Assembly: GCA_003244145.1 (NCBI GenBank)
Contig: QHBM01000109.1
Coordinates: forward strand, 1 to 63,678
Direction of reading: 5' to 3'
Length of the DNA: 63,678 nucleotides
Source of the DNA: Chthoniobacterales bacterium
GTDB taxonomy: Bacteria; Verrucomicrobiota; Verrucomicrobiia; Chthoniobacterales; UBA10450
The stretch's first letter is position 1, and each line of letters begins with the position of its first letter. A program made the position numbers and the translations under genes. Positions 34,502 to 42,576 of this stretch are shown piece by piece. A model generated the notes under the pieces. It made no database searches and was not told where the DNA came from. It saw nothing but the letters and a program-made list of their open reading frames with translations.

Positions 34502-34747
34502 ATGGGCCTTCACATACGTGTACGTGTCCAAAGCGAGGCCGATCCAAGTCGGTTTTACACTGGATCCACCCGTGATCTTCGTGCGCGATTAATCCGCCAC
34601 AACCGGGGCGAGGTCCCGCATACGTCAAAATGGAAACCGTGGAGAATCAAAATCTACATTGCGCTTTCCGATCCAGAGCAAGCGAGGAGTTTCGAAAGCT
34701 ATCTGAAATCTGCCTCGGGGCGTGCCTTTCTAAAAAAGCGGCTGTAG
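34502..34747 (+). CDS. GIY-YIG nuclease domain protein, possible N-terminal frameshift
   Basis: 81 residues. The YIG half (SRFYTGSTRDLRARLIRHN) and the HTSKWKPWRIK and FESYLKSASGRAFLKKRL segments place it among single-domain GIY-YIG proteins of the YhbQ type. The GIY half is wrong in this frame (GLHIRVRVQS), but the neighbouring frame from TTG at 34494 reads RKWAFTYVYV, the expected N-terminus, and would join the main frame just before QSEADP if one base were restored near 34529. So either the gene is frameshifted or the assembly has an indel. It lies between a repeat and the end of the VIT1 gene. Confidence 0.7.
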   Translation: MGLHIRVRVQSEADPSRFYTGSTRDLRARLIRHNRGEVPHTSKWKPWRIKIYIALSDPEQARSFESYLKSASGRAFLKKRL

Positions 34748-34770
34748 GAAATCGCTGCGGACCGTCTTCG

Positions 34771-35925
34771 TTATGCCATTGCGCCAAAGGCGAGACCGAG
34801 CCCGTACGTCACGACGGCTTCGATTACACCGACCATCGTCATTTCCAATCCTGACGCCCACCACGAACGAATCGTGATCAGGGATTTCACCGCGCCAACC
34901 GCGAAGTGCGCGAGAATGCTGACCGCGAACGACGCGATCACGGCGTTGATTCCACTCATGAAAAAGAACGGAATGATCGGGATGAACGCGCCGATCGCGG
35001 TCGAGATCGCGGCGGAGGTCGCGGACTTCCAGTGGTTCGGGAAATGATGCTCGGAGAGACCGAGCTCGTGTTGCGCCATGGCTTGCACCATTTGGTCGGG
35101 CTGCTCCGCCAGACGCTCCGCCATGCGCTGCGATTCTTCCGGGCTGAATCCCTGGAGTTGATAGAAGAGCGACATCTCCTCGATCTCTTCTTCCGGATTT
35201 TCTTCGACCTCGCGTTTCTCGCGGGCGATCTCCGCTTCGTAAACTTCGGCTTCGCTTTTCGTCGCGAGATACGCGCCGGCGCCCATTGAAAGCGACGAAG
35301 CGAGCATGCCGGCGAGACCGGAGATGAGAACGTAATGTTGCTGATTGTTCGTGGCGCCCGCGACGCCGGAGACAATGCCGAACACCGCGCCGAGTCCGTC
35401 GTTCACGCCATAGATAGCGTCGGCCACCCAACTGCCGCCGCGTCCGTGCCAGCGCTCTCGCTTTAGAATGGTATCGAGCGCGCTGCGGGGGCCGGGCGGC
35501 GGCGCCATCGCGTTCAGCGCGCGCGCGTGCGCTTTTTCTTCCACCGCGCTCGTGCGCAGAAATTCCTGCACGTCGTCTTCGCCGGCGAGGGCGCGGTCGC
35601 GTTGATCGCGAAACGCCGCTTCATGTTTTTCTTCCGCGGCTTCCATGCGCCGGATGGCGATATCGGTGCCGGCCACTTTGTTCCACCAGCGATTCAGTCG
35701 CCGCGCGATGGTGTCCTGCAAAACCGGCACCTCCAGGCCGAGGTCTCTCATCTTTTGTTCCCAGCGTTGCGCGTGACGCTCCTCCGCCTCGGCCATGCGC
35801 AACAAAATGCCTTTACGCTTCTGGTCCGTCTCGCGCGAGGCGAGGTCGCGATAGACTTCCGCGGTCTCCACTTCCGCGCGCCAGTTATGCTTGATCACTG
35901 CGATCGTCTCCGGGTCGGCGGGCAT
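34771..35925 (-). CDS. Ferritin-like/VIT1 fusion protein (MbfA-like)
   Basis: 384 residues. Residues ~1-145 form a rubrerythrin-type ferritin-like domain with the metal-binding pattern EVETAEVYRDL, EAEERHAQRW, EEKHEAAF and EEKAHA. Residues ~165-384 are a CCC1/VIT1 transporter domain (DAIYGVNDGLGAVFGIVSGV, the MSLFYQLQGFSPEES cytosolic helices, and four more membrane helices). The architecture is that of membrane-bound ferritin MbfA, which exports iron and protects against peroxide. A divergent 156-bp region separates it from the giant protein at 36082. Confidence 0.9.
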   Translation of the reverse strand: MPADPETIAVIKHNWRAEVETAEVYRDLASRETDQKRKGILLRMAEAEERHAQRWEQKMRDLGLEVPVLQDTIARRLNRWWNKVAGTDIAIRRMEAAEEKHEAAFRDQRDRALAGEDDVQEFLRTSAVEEKAHARALNAMAPPPGPRSALDTILKRERWHGRGGSWVADAIYGVNDGLGAVFGIVSGVAGATNNQQHYVLISGLAGMLASSLSMGAGAYLATKSEAEVYEAEIAREKREVEENPEEEIEEMSLFYQLQGFSPEESQRMAERLAEQPDQMVQAMAQHELGLSEHHFPNHWKSATSAAISTAIGAFIPIIPFFFMSGINAVIASFAVSILAHFAVGAVKSLITIRSWWASGLEMTMVGVIEAVVTYGLGLAFGAMA

Positions 35926-36081
35926 TAAAGACTAATCGGTGCGCGCGCAGCGATGTCCAACGTCGGTTTGATTGGGGCCGCCGGACCGTGATCACGAGGG
36001 GAACAGGCGACAGTCATAATCTCCGATGAAGACAAAATACTTCTTCCCGTTAGAGCGCGTTTCTGACAGAACAGTCAACGC

Positions 36082-39000
36082 GTGAAGTCGTCCGGACGTA
36101 TTTCGTCTTTTTTTGTGATCGCTTCCTGCCTCGTTTCGCTAATCAAAGCTGCCGACGCTGGGCCAGCTACGATTACATCAATCACGCCTGCGCGCGGACC
36201 GATTGCAGGCGGAACTCAGGTTACGCTGACCGGCTCAGGCTTTAACGGAACTATGCTCACGCTGGATGAGGCAACGATCACACCGGGATCCAGATCGGAC
36301 ACGCAGGTCATCTTCACTACTCCGGCGCGCGATAACGGGATCGCGTCGGTGAAGTTGAGCGGCAACGGGCCGAGTGTATATGCGGAGTTTCTTTATCTGC
36401 CTCCAGCGCTGAAGGACCTGCCGCCTGGTTACATCACCACAGTGATGGGTATTGGGCAATTTCGCGGAGACGGCAGATTGGCCACGAACGCAATGGTAGA
36501 CACGGAGGAACCCGGATTCGCCATCGTAAAAGACGGCTCACTTGTTTTCAGTGAGCCAAACGAGTTTGTAATGCGGCACGTCCGCTCTGACGGTGTGATC
36601 GAGCGTTATGCAGGAACCGGCGTAGGAGGAAATCCGGGGGACGGTGGTCCAGCCGTCAAGGCCGTGCTCAGTCACCCTCGTGGTGTGGCCCTTGATGCGG
36701 CGGGCAACTGTTTTATCGCGGACGCTGGTGGCTTTAACTGCATTCGACGCGTTGACGCAACGACGGCTGTTATCTCGACGGTCTACGGTAAACAGGGTGT
36801 TTTTGGATTCTCAGGCGACGGCGGGCCCGCGACCCAGGCAGTGTTCAATGAACCGGTTCAAATCGCCTTTGACGGCAAAGGCAATTTCTATGTTTTGGAC
36901 TCGGGCAATTTTCGCATCCGGAAGATCGACGCGAACGGAATCATTACCACGATCGCAGGCACTGGTGTTGCCGGTTATTCCGGCGATGGCGGCCCTGCCA
37001 TTCAGGCTACTTTCAACGACTGCCGCGGGGACGCCTGCGGACTAGCCGGCGATTCGCAGGGCAACCTGTATCTGGCGGACAGTGCTAACGATTGTGTCCG
37101 CAAGATTGATGGGCAGACGGGAATTATCTCAACCTTCGTTGGTGGGCAACAGGAAGTATGCGCTGTCGTTACCGATGCTGCAGACAACGTCTATGTGGGT
37201 AACAAGAACTTCACTGATCCGACATCCAAGCGAATCCTGAAACTGTCACCAAGCGGACAACTTCTACAATCGTGGGGCCGCGGTCGCGACTTCAGTGATG
37301 ATGGCGCTGCCGCGGCAACTGCACCAGTATGCAATATCACGCGATTGGCGCTCGACCATTCGGGAAACATTCTTTTCGGAGAAAATTGCTCTAGCCGCAT
37401 CCGCCGAATCAATGTTGTCACCGGTCTGCTCGAAACATTTGCCGGAATGGGACCGCATATTATAGGCGAGACGGGTCCGGCCCTTGAAACGGTTCTTAAT
37501 GATCCTGGAACAGACCTCCTCTTTCTTCCCAGTGGTGACTTACTGACTGGGGAGCAGTCGAACAACCTGATTCGTAAAGTTGATAAGGATGGAAATGTGC
37601 AAAAATTCGCGGGAACCGGCTTTCGCATCAATTTTGCCTATGGCCAGGACGGCCTCCCGGCCCTAGTGAGTTCGGTATATCCTGTCGGGCTAGCTCTCGC
37701 GCCGAATGGCGACGTCCTTGTCGATATGGGATTTATCACGCGAATCGATACCTCCGGGATAATCCATGGGGTAACATGTCCATGCGCCATAGGGTTTTCA
37801 GGCGACGGGGGACCTGCAAGCGGTGCTGCTACGGGGCAATCATGGGGCGTTACCGCTGACGCAGATGGGAATGTGTTGATCGCTGACACGAACAACAATC
37901 GCGTCCGCCGCGTCGACGCCCAAACCGGAATCATTGATACGGTCACGGGAAGTGGTCCCGTTAACGGCGGTGAAGGTTATGGACATGGCAGGTATTGCGG
38001 CGATGGCGGGCCGGCTACACAAGCGTGCCTAAACACACCGTACGACGTTGCTGTGGCGCCTGACGGTACGATGTACATCAGCGAAAACTTCGAGCGTATC
38101 CGAAAGGTTACCCCTGACGGGATCATCACGACTTTCTTTACGCCTACCTTTGTCGGCCCTGGAAATAAACTTGCACTCACTCCGACGAATAATCTTTTCA
38201 TGACGCCATACCGTATCGAGTCGAACGGACATTCCTTTCAGTTCGCATTTACAAATCAAACGTCTGTTGGAATTGGTGATGGTGGTCCCGCGACGCAAGC
38301 GCGGTTTGAGGGGGCCTTACAGGACTCTGGAATTGCGGTTGATGCTGAAGGCAATTTGTTTTTCGCGGACCCGGTGGGTCGCCGTATCCGGGCCGTTCGT
38401 TTCGGTGCGGTACTGGCAGAGCCGGGATCAATCGTGAGTGCGGCGAGCGGCACTCCGCAGACGGGTCCGGTTAACATAACATTTCCGACGTCGCTTCAGA
38501 TCACGCTCAAGTCGCCGGTAGGCACTCCGGAGAATGGAATTCGAGTGGACTTTGCTGCGCCTTCTTCCGGACCTTCGTGCATGTTTCCGAACGGAAAAAC
38601 GACTTACTCCGTGTTGACTGACATCAATGGCCACGCTTCGGCAATTTGCACTGCCAACTCACAAACTGGCTCCTACGCCGTAACTGCCACACCACTCACT
38701 CTTGGGCAATCAGTGTCCTTCTCACTCACCAACACACCTGCTCTGCCAAATAATCGCCAGCCTTTGAACATTTCTACGCGGATGCGTGTGCTCAAGGGCG
38801 ACAACGTTCTTATTGGCGGTTTCATCATTATGGGGACCGACCCGAAGAAAGTCATTATTCGCGGGATCGGCCCCTCGTTAACCAGGTTCGGTATTCAAGG
38901 TGCACTGGCTAATCCTACTTTGGAGCTTCATCGAGGCAGCACTACGCTGACAACGAACGACAACTGGAAGTTGAGGCCGGACGGTAGCAGTCAGCAGGCC

Positions 39001-39543
39001 GAAGTAGAAGCGACCACGCTTCAACCCACCAATGACCTGGAATCAGCGATTGTCGCCACGCTCGATCCAGGCGCCTACACCGCAATTCTCGTGGGCAAGA
39101 ATCAAACCAGTGGAGTCGGAATAGTAGAAGTTTACGACTTGGCCCAAGGAGCTAACTCTAAACTGGCGAATATTAGTTCCCGCGGATTTGTCGACACCGG
39201 CGATAACGTCATGATCGGTGGCTTGATTGTGGGACCCGGTGGAAGCGCGACTGCCAAAGTGCTCATTCGCGCGATCGGGCCTAGTCTAGCTGCCTTTGGA
39301 GTGAGCGGTGCGTTGCAGGATCCGACGCTCGAATTGCACAATGGAAATGGCGACCTGGTATTAGGGAACGACAACTGGAAAGACAGCCAACAATCAGAGA
39401 TTCAAGCTACAGGTATCCCACCCAACGACGACCGTGAATCCGCTTTGGTGTTTACGGTCACTCCAGGCAACTACACCGCAATCGTTAGGGGGGCGACCAA
39501 CACCACTGGCATCGGGCTGGTGGAGGCTTACAATTTGCAGTAA
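36082..39543 (+). CDS. Giant secreted IPT/NHL-repeat protein with twin C-terminal module
   Basis: 1153 residues from a GTG start placing a signal peptide first (KSSGRISSFFVIASCLVSL). An IPT/TIG Ig-like domain (about 28-112, SITPARGPIAGGTQVTLTGS) precedes a long NHL-type beta-propeller region (about 115-770) with repeated YSGDGGPAIQA-like and IRKIDANGIITTIAG-like units. A Big_1/invasin-like domain follows (about 785-890, GTPENGIRVDFAAP). The last 260 residues are two tandem modules (894-1022, 1027-1153), the same family as at 6381, 12857 and 16298, ending VEAYNLQ. A cell-surface binding or enzymatic role is possible, but no catalytic residues are recognised. Confidence 0.85.
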   Translation: MKSSGRISSFFVIASCLVSLIKAADAGPATITSITPARGPIAGGTQVTLTGSGFNGTMLTLDEATITPGSRSDTQVIFTTPARDNGIASVKLSGNGPSVYAEFLYLPPALKDLPPGYITTVMGIGQFRGDGRLATNAMVDTEEPGFAIVKDGSLVFSEPNEFVMRHVRSDGVIERYAGTGVGGNPGDGGPAVKAVLSHPRGVALDAAGNCFIADAGGFNCIRRVDATTAVISTVYGKQGVFGFSGDGGPATQAVFNEPVQIAFDGKGNFYVLDSGNFRIRKIDANGIITTIAGTGVAGYSGDGGPAIQATFNDCRGDACGLAGDSQGNLYLADSANDCVRKIDGQTGIISTFVGGQQEVCAVVTDAADNVYVGNKNFTDPTSKRILKLSPSGQLLQSWGRGRDFSDDGAAAATAPVCNITRLALDHSGNILFGENCSSRIRRINVVTGLLETFAGMGPHIIGETGPALETVLNDPGTDLLFLPSGDLLTGEQSNNLIRKVDKDGNVQKFAGTGFRINFAYGQDGLPALVSSVYPVGLALAPNGDVLVDMGFITRIDTSGIIHGVTCPCAIGFSGDGGPASGAATGQSWGVTADADGNVLIADTNNNRVRRVDAQTGIIDTVTGSGPVNGGEGYGHGRYCGDGGPATQACLNTPYDVAVAPDGTMYISENFERIRKVTPDGIITTFFTPTFVGPGNKLALTPTNNLFMTPYRIESNGHSFQFAFTNQTSVGIGDGGPATQARFEGALQDSGIAVDAEGNLFFADPVGRRIRAVRFGAVLAEPGSIVSAASGTPQTGPVNITFPTSLQITLKSPVGTPENGIRVDFAAPSSGPSCMFPNGKTTYSVLTDINGHASAICTANSQTGSYAVTATPLTLGQSVSFSLTNTPALPNNRQPLNISTRMRVLKGDNVLIGGFIIMGTDPKKVIIRGIGPSLTRFGIQGALANPTLELHRGSTTLTTNDNWKLRPDGSSQQAEVEATTLQPTNDLESAIVATLDPGAYTAILVGKNQTSGVGIVEVYDLAQGANSKLANISSRGFVDTGDNVMIGGLIVGPGGSATAKVLIRAIGPSLAAFGVSGALQDPTLELHNGNGDLVLGNDNWKDSQQSEIQATGIPPNDDRESALVFTVTPGNYTAIVRGATNTTGIGLVEAYNLQ

Positions 39544-39581
39544 GCGACCTGTGTTGGGACCTCCCGCTGCCTCTTCCTTTT

Positions 39582-40544
39582 TCATCGCGCGCACTCAGCT
39601 GGTTCGATGATCGCGGGGACGGGAGAATCTTTCGCTTTCATTTGTTGCGCCATGATTACAACCGCGACCGAGCTGATAATCAATCCCGCACCTACCAGCG
39701 TGCGCAAACTGAGAGTTTCACCGGCGAATGCGGTGCCGAGCAGAATAGCGACGATCGGATTCACGTAGGCGTAGGTCGCGACCTTCGCCGGATCGCAATG
39801 CCGCAAGAGCCATGCATACGAAACGTAGCCGATGATTCCGCCGATCAGGACGAGATACGCAAACGCGCCTAACGAGACCATTGTGATTTGCCGCGGGTCG
39901 AAATGCCGCAGCTCTCCCGTGGCCACGCCAGCGATGAGCAGGAGACCGCCGCCGCAAAGCATTTGCTGCCCGGCGGCGAGAAATGGTGAGCTGGCCTGAC
40001 GCGCACTCCGCGAATAAAGCGACCCGGCCGACCAAATGAGCGAGGAGAAAAGCAGGATCGACATGCCGATCCAGGCGCGTGGGGATTCGCCATTGGCGGA
40101 GAAGCGTAACGCCGGGCCGATCAGCACGCCGACGCCAATGAAACCGCCCGCGAGTCCGAGGACTTTCATCGGCCCCGGGCGTTCGGACATGCCGAATAAC
40201 CAGCTCAAGAGCGCGATGTAGAGCGGCACGGTCGCGACCAGGAGAGCAGCGAGGCCGGAAGGAACATATTGTTCGGCGAGGGTAACGCCGCCGTTGCCGC
40301 CCAACAGCAGACAGGCGCCAACGATCAGCGCCGTTCGCCATTCGATCGGTTTGGAACGCGCCGCGCCGCTAAGTCGCGCGCCGAAATAAAGAATGAGACC
40401 GGCGAGCAGAAACCGCGTTCCCGCCATGAGGAGCGGAGGAATGGAGCGAATCGCAAACAGGATTCCGAGATAGGTCGAACCCCAAATGAGATAGAGCGCC
40501 GCGAAGGCGAGAATGATCGCGGTTTTTTTTGGTGGAGCAGCCAC
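39582..40544 (-). CDS. DMT-superfamily (EamA) transporter
   Basis: 320 residues, ten predicted helices in two EamA repeats (about 10-145 and 160-300). Hallmarks are LIWGSTYLGILFAIRSIPP near the N-terminus and GGIIGYVSYAWLLRHCDPAK, then YAYVNPIVAILLGTAF, in the second half. Family members export amino acids or other metabolites; substrate unknown. It is convergent with the giant gene upstream (38 bp apart). Confidence 0.9.
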   Translation of the reverse strand: MAAPPKKTAIILAFAALYLIWGSTYLGILFAIRSIPPLLMAGTRFLLAGLILYFGARLSGAARSKPIEWRTALIVGACLLLGGNGGVTLAEQYVPSGLAALLVATVPLYIALLSWLFGMSERPGPMKVLGLAGGFIGVGVLIGPALRFSANGESPRAWIGMSILLFSSLIWSAGSLYSRSARQASSPFLAAGQQMLCGGGLLLIAGVATGELRHFDPRQITMVSLGAFAYLVLIGGIIGYVSYAWLLRHCDPAKVATYAYVNPIVAILLGTAFAGETLSLRTLVGAGLIISSVAVVIMAQQMKAKDSPVPAIIEPAECAR

Positions 40545-40598
40545 CCGCTATCGTGTCATCGCTGCGAGGTTCGCGCCAATCGCTTTGAGCGAATAAAG

Positions 40599-40865
40599 TT
40601 AATCCCGCCGCGGAGCGATCAACCGGTAAAGCAACAGAAGCACCATTGCGCCGACGATGGAACCGAGGAAGCCAGCCGGCTGACCCGGTTCGTACCAACC
40701 CAATTTCTGTCCGGCATAAGAGGCGACGTAGGCTCCGGCGATACCGAGCAGCATGGTGATAATGCAACCGCCCGGATCGCGGCCCGGCATGAGAAATCTC
40801 GCGATCGCGCCGATAACGAGACCGATGAGCAAAATCCAAACAATTGAATGAGAGCTGAAATCCAT
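40599..40865 (-). CDS. GlsB/YeaQ/YmgE-family small membrane protein
   Basis: 88 residues, three hydrophobic helices. IGAIARFLMPGRDPGGCIIT, then MLLGIAGAYVASYAG, is the signature of the transglycosylase-associated (GlsB/YeaQ/YmgE) family, linked to stress responses in other bacteria. No enzymatic residues are expected. It lies 54 bp upstream of the DMT transporter on the same strand. Confidence 0.88.
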   Translation of the reverse strand: MDFSSHSIVWILLIGLVIGAIARFLMPGRDPGGCIITMLLGIAGAYVASYAGQKLGWYEPGQPAGFLGSIVGAMVLLLLYRLIAPRRD

Positions 40866-40938
40866 AAACGAGAGAGTATTTAGTGTTCGAGAACCGCAAA
40901 GGTGAATCGATGATTGTGGCGCTGTCGGCCGCCACCAA

Positions 40939-42531
40939 TCACAGCTCGATCACTTGCGCCGAGGCGATGTCTTCGCTCGCCCGGATTTTTTCGAGCAACG
41001 CCGGATCGGGAGAAGTGTCAAGGTTGAGCACAGTCAGCGCCGTACCGCCGGCTTGGTTTCGGCTCAACGACATAGTCGCGATGTTTACTCCATGATCGCC
41101 GAGCAGCGTGCCGATCCGGCCGACGATGCCGGGACGGTCGGTGTTTTCCAACACGAGGACCACGCCGTGCGGACGCGCTTCGACGTGCCTGCTGTTTACA
41201 TTTACGATGCGCGGCGTTGCGCCAAAAAAAGCGCCAGCCACTGAAACCGTTTTCCCTTCCGACACGGCGGAGAGTTCGAGGAGATCGGTGTAATCGCCCG
41301 CGGCGCTCAGGCGCGTTTCCGTGACTTTGAGGCCAAGGCTTTCCGCGAACGCCGGCGCGTTTACTTCGTTGATTTCGTTGCCAGCGGCGCCCTGCAAGAA
41401 GCCTTTCAGAACCGAGCGCGTGATCGCGGTCGTATCCACTTCGTTTACTTTTCCGCTGTAGTTGATGTTCAGCCGCTCGACGCGTTTCGGCGCGAGTTGC
41501 GAAAGGAATCGCGCCAACTTTTCTCCGAAGCGCAGATGCGGTCCGACAACCGCGAGCGTTTTCGCATCGAGGTTCGGCATGTTGACCGCGTTGCGAATGG
41601 TTCCTTCGAGCAACGCGGCCCGGATCGATTGCGCAATCTCGATGCCGACGCTTTCCTGCGCTTCGACGGTCGAAGCGCCGAGATGCGGGGTGAGAATGAG
41701 CGTCGGCAAATCACGCAACGGAGAATCGACCGGCAGCGGTTCCGTTTCGAAAACATCGAGCGCGGCCGCGGCGACGTGCTCCGAACGCAATGCCTGCGCG
41801 AGCGCGACCTCATCGATCAGGCCGCCCCGGGCGCAATTGATCACACGCACGCCGCGCTTCGTTTTAGCGAGGCGCGCGCCATCCAGCAAATGATGCGTCT
41901 CCGGCGTGAGCGGCGTATGCAGCGTGATGAAATCTGAAGCGGCCAGGAGATCATCGAGCTCTTCGATCAGCTCCACCTGCAAAGTGCGGGCGCGCGTGGC
42001 GGAGAGGTAGGGATCGTAAGCGGCCACGCGCATGCCGAAAGCAATCGCGCGCCGGCTTAGCTCACTGCCAATCCGTCCCATCCCGATTATGCCGAGCTTC
42101 TTGTTGAAAAGCTCGACGCCCTCCAGATTTTTGCGGTCCCATTTCCCGCCGCGAAGCATGGCGTCCGCCTGCGGAATTTTTCGGGCGGCGCAAAGAAGAA
42201 GGGAAAAGGCATGCTCCGCCGTGGAAATGGTGTTCCCGCCCGGCGCGTTCATCACGATTACGCCGCGCCGCGTCGCCGCTTCCACATCGACGTTATCGAT
42301 GCCGACTCCCGCGCGTCCGATCACGCGCAAGCGGCCGCCGGCGTTGATCACGGGTGCACTGACTTTTGTCTGGCTGCGCACTACGATCGCGCTGAACTCA
42401 GGAATTATTTCCATCAGCCGGGCCTCGCTCAGTCCCAGTTGAGTGGAGATTTCCAAGGCCCCGTCGCGGGCGAGCTCCGCCACGCCCCGCTGGGAAATGG
42501 AATCCGCGATGAGAACTTTGGGCGCTGTCAT
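40939..42531 (-). CDS. serA: D-3-phosphoglycerate dehydrogenase
   Basis: First enzyme of serine biosynthesis, 530 residues, the long (type 1) form. NAD-binding GMGRIGSELSRRAIAFGM, the active-site region INCARGGLIDEVALAQAL and the LTPHLGAST segment with the catalytic His are intact. An intervening domain (about 320-450) is followed by a C-terminal ACT domain (about 455-530, HGVVLVLENTDRPGIVGRIG), which in homologues senses serine. The gene lies 45 bp downstream of a GT-C gene on the same strand; no functional link is obvious. Confidence 0.96.
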   Translation of the reverse strand: MTAPKVLIADSISQRGVAELARDGALEISTQLGLSEARLMEIIPEFSAIVVRSQTKVSAPVINAGGRLRVIGRAGVGIDNVDVEAATRRGVIVMNAPGGNTISTAEHAFSLLLCAARKIPQADAMLRGGKWDRKNLEGVELFNKKLGIIGMGRIGSELSRRAIAFGMRVAAYDPYLSATRARTLQVELIEELDDLLAASDFITLHTPLTPETHHLLDGARLAKTKRGVRVINCARGGLIDEVALAQALRSEHVAAAALDVFETEPLPVDSPLRDLPTLILTPHLGASTVEAQESVGIEIAQSIRAALLEGTIRNAVNMPNLDAKTLAVVGPHLRFGEKLARFLSQLAPKRVERLNINYSGKVNEVDTTAITRSVLKGFLQGAAGNEINEVNAPAFAESLGLKVTETRLSAAGDYTDLLELSAVSEGKTVSVAGAFFGATPRIVNVNSRHVEARPHGVVLVLENTDRPGIVGRIGTLLGDHGVNIATMSLSRNQAGGTALTVLNLDTSPDPALLEKIRASEDIASAQVIEL

Positions 42532-42576
42532 CTCTCGGCCAACCCTAGAGAAGGAGTTCGCGGAGTCGATAGGGAA

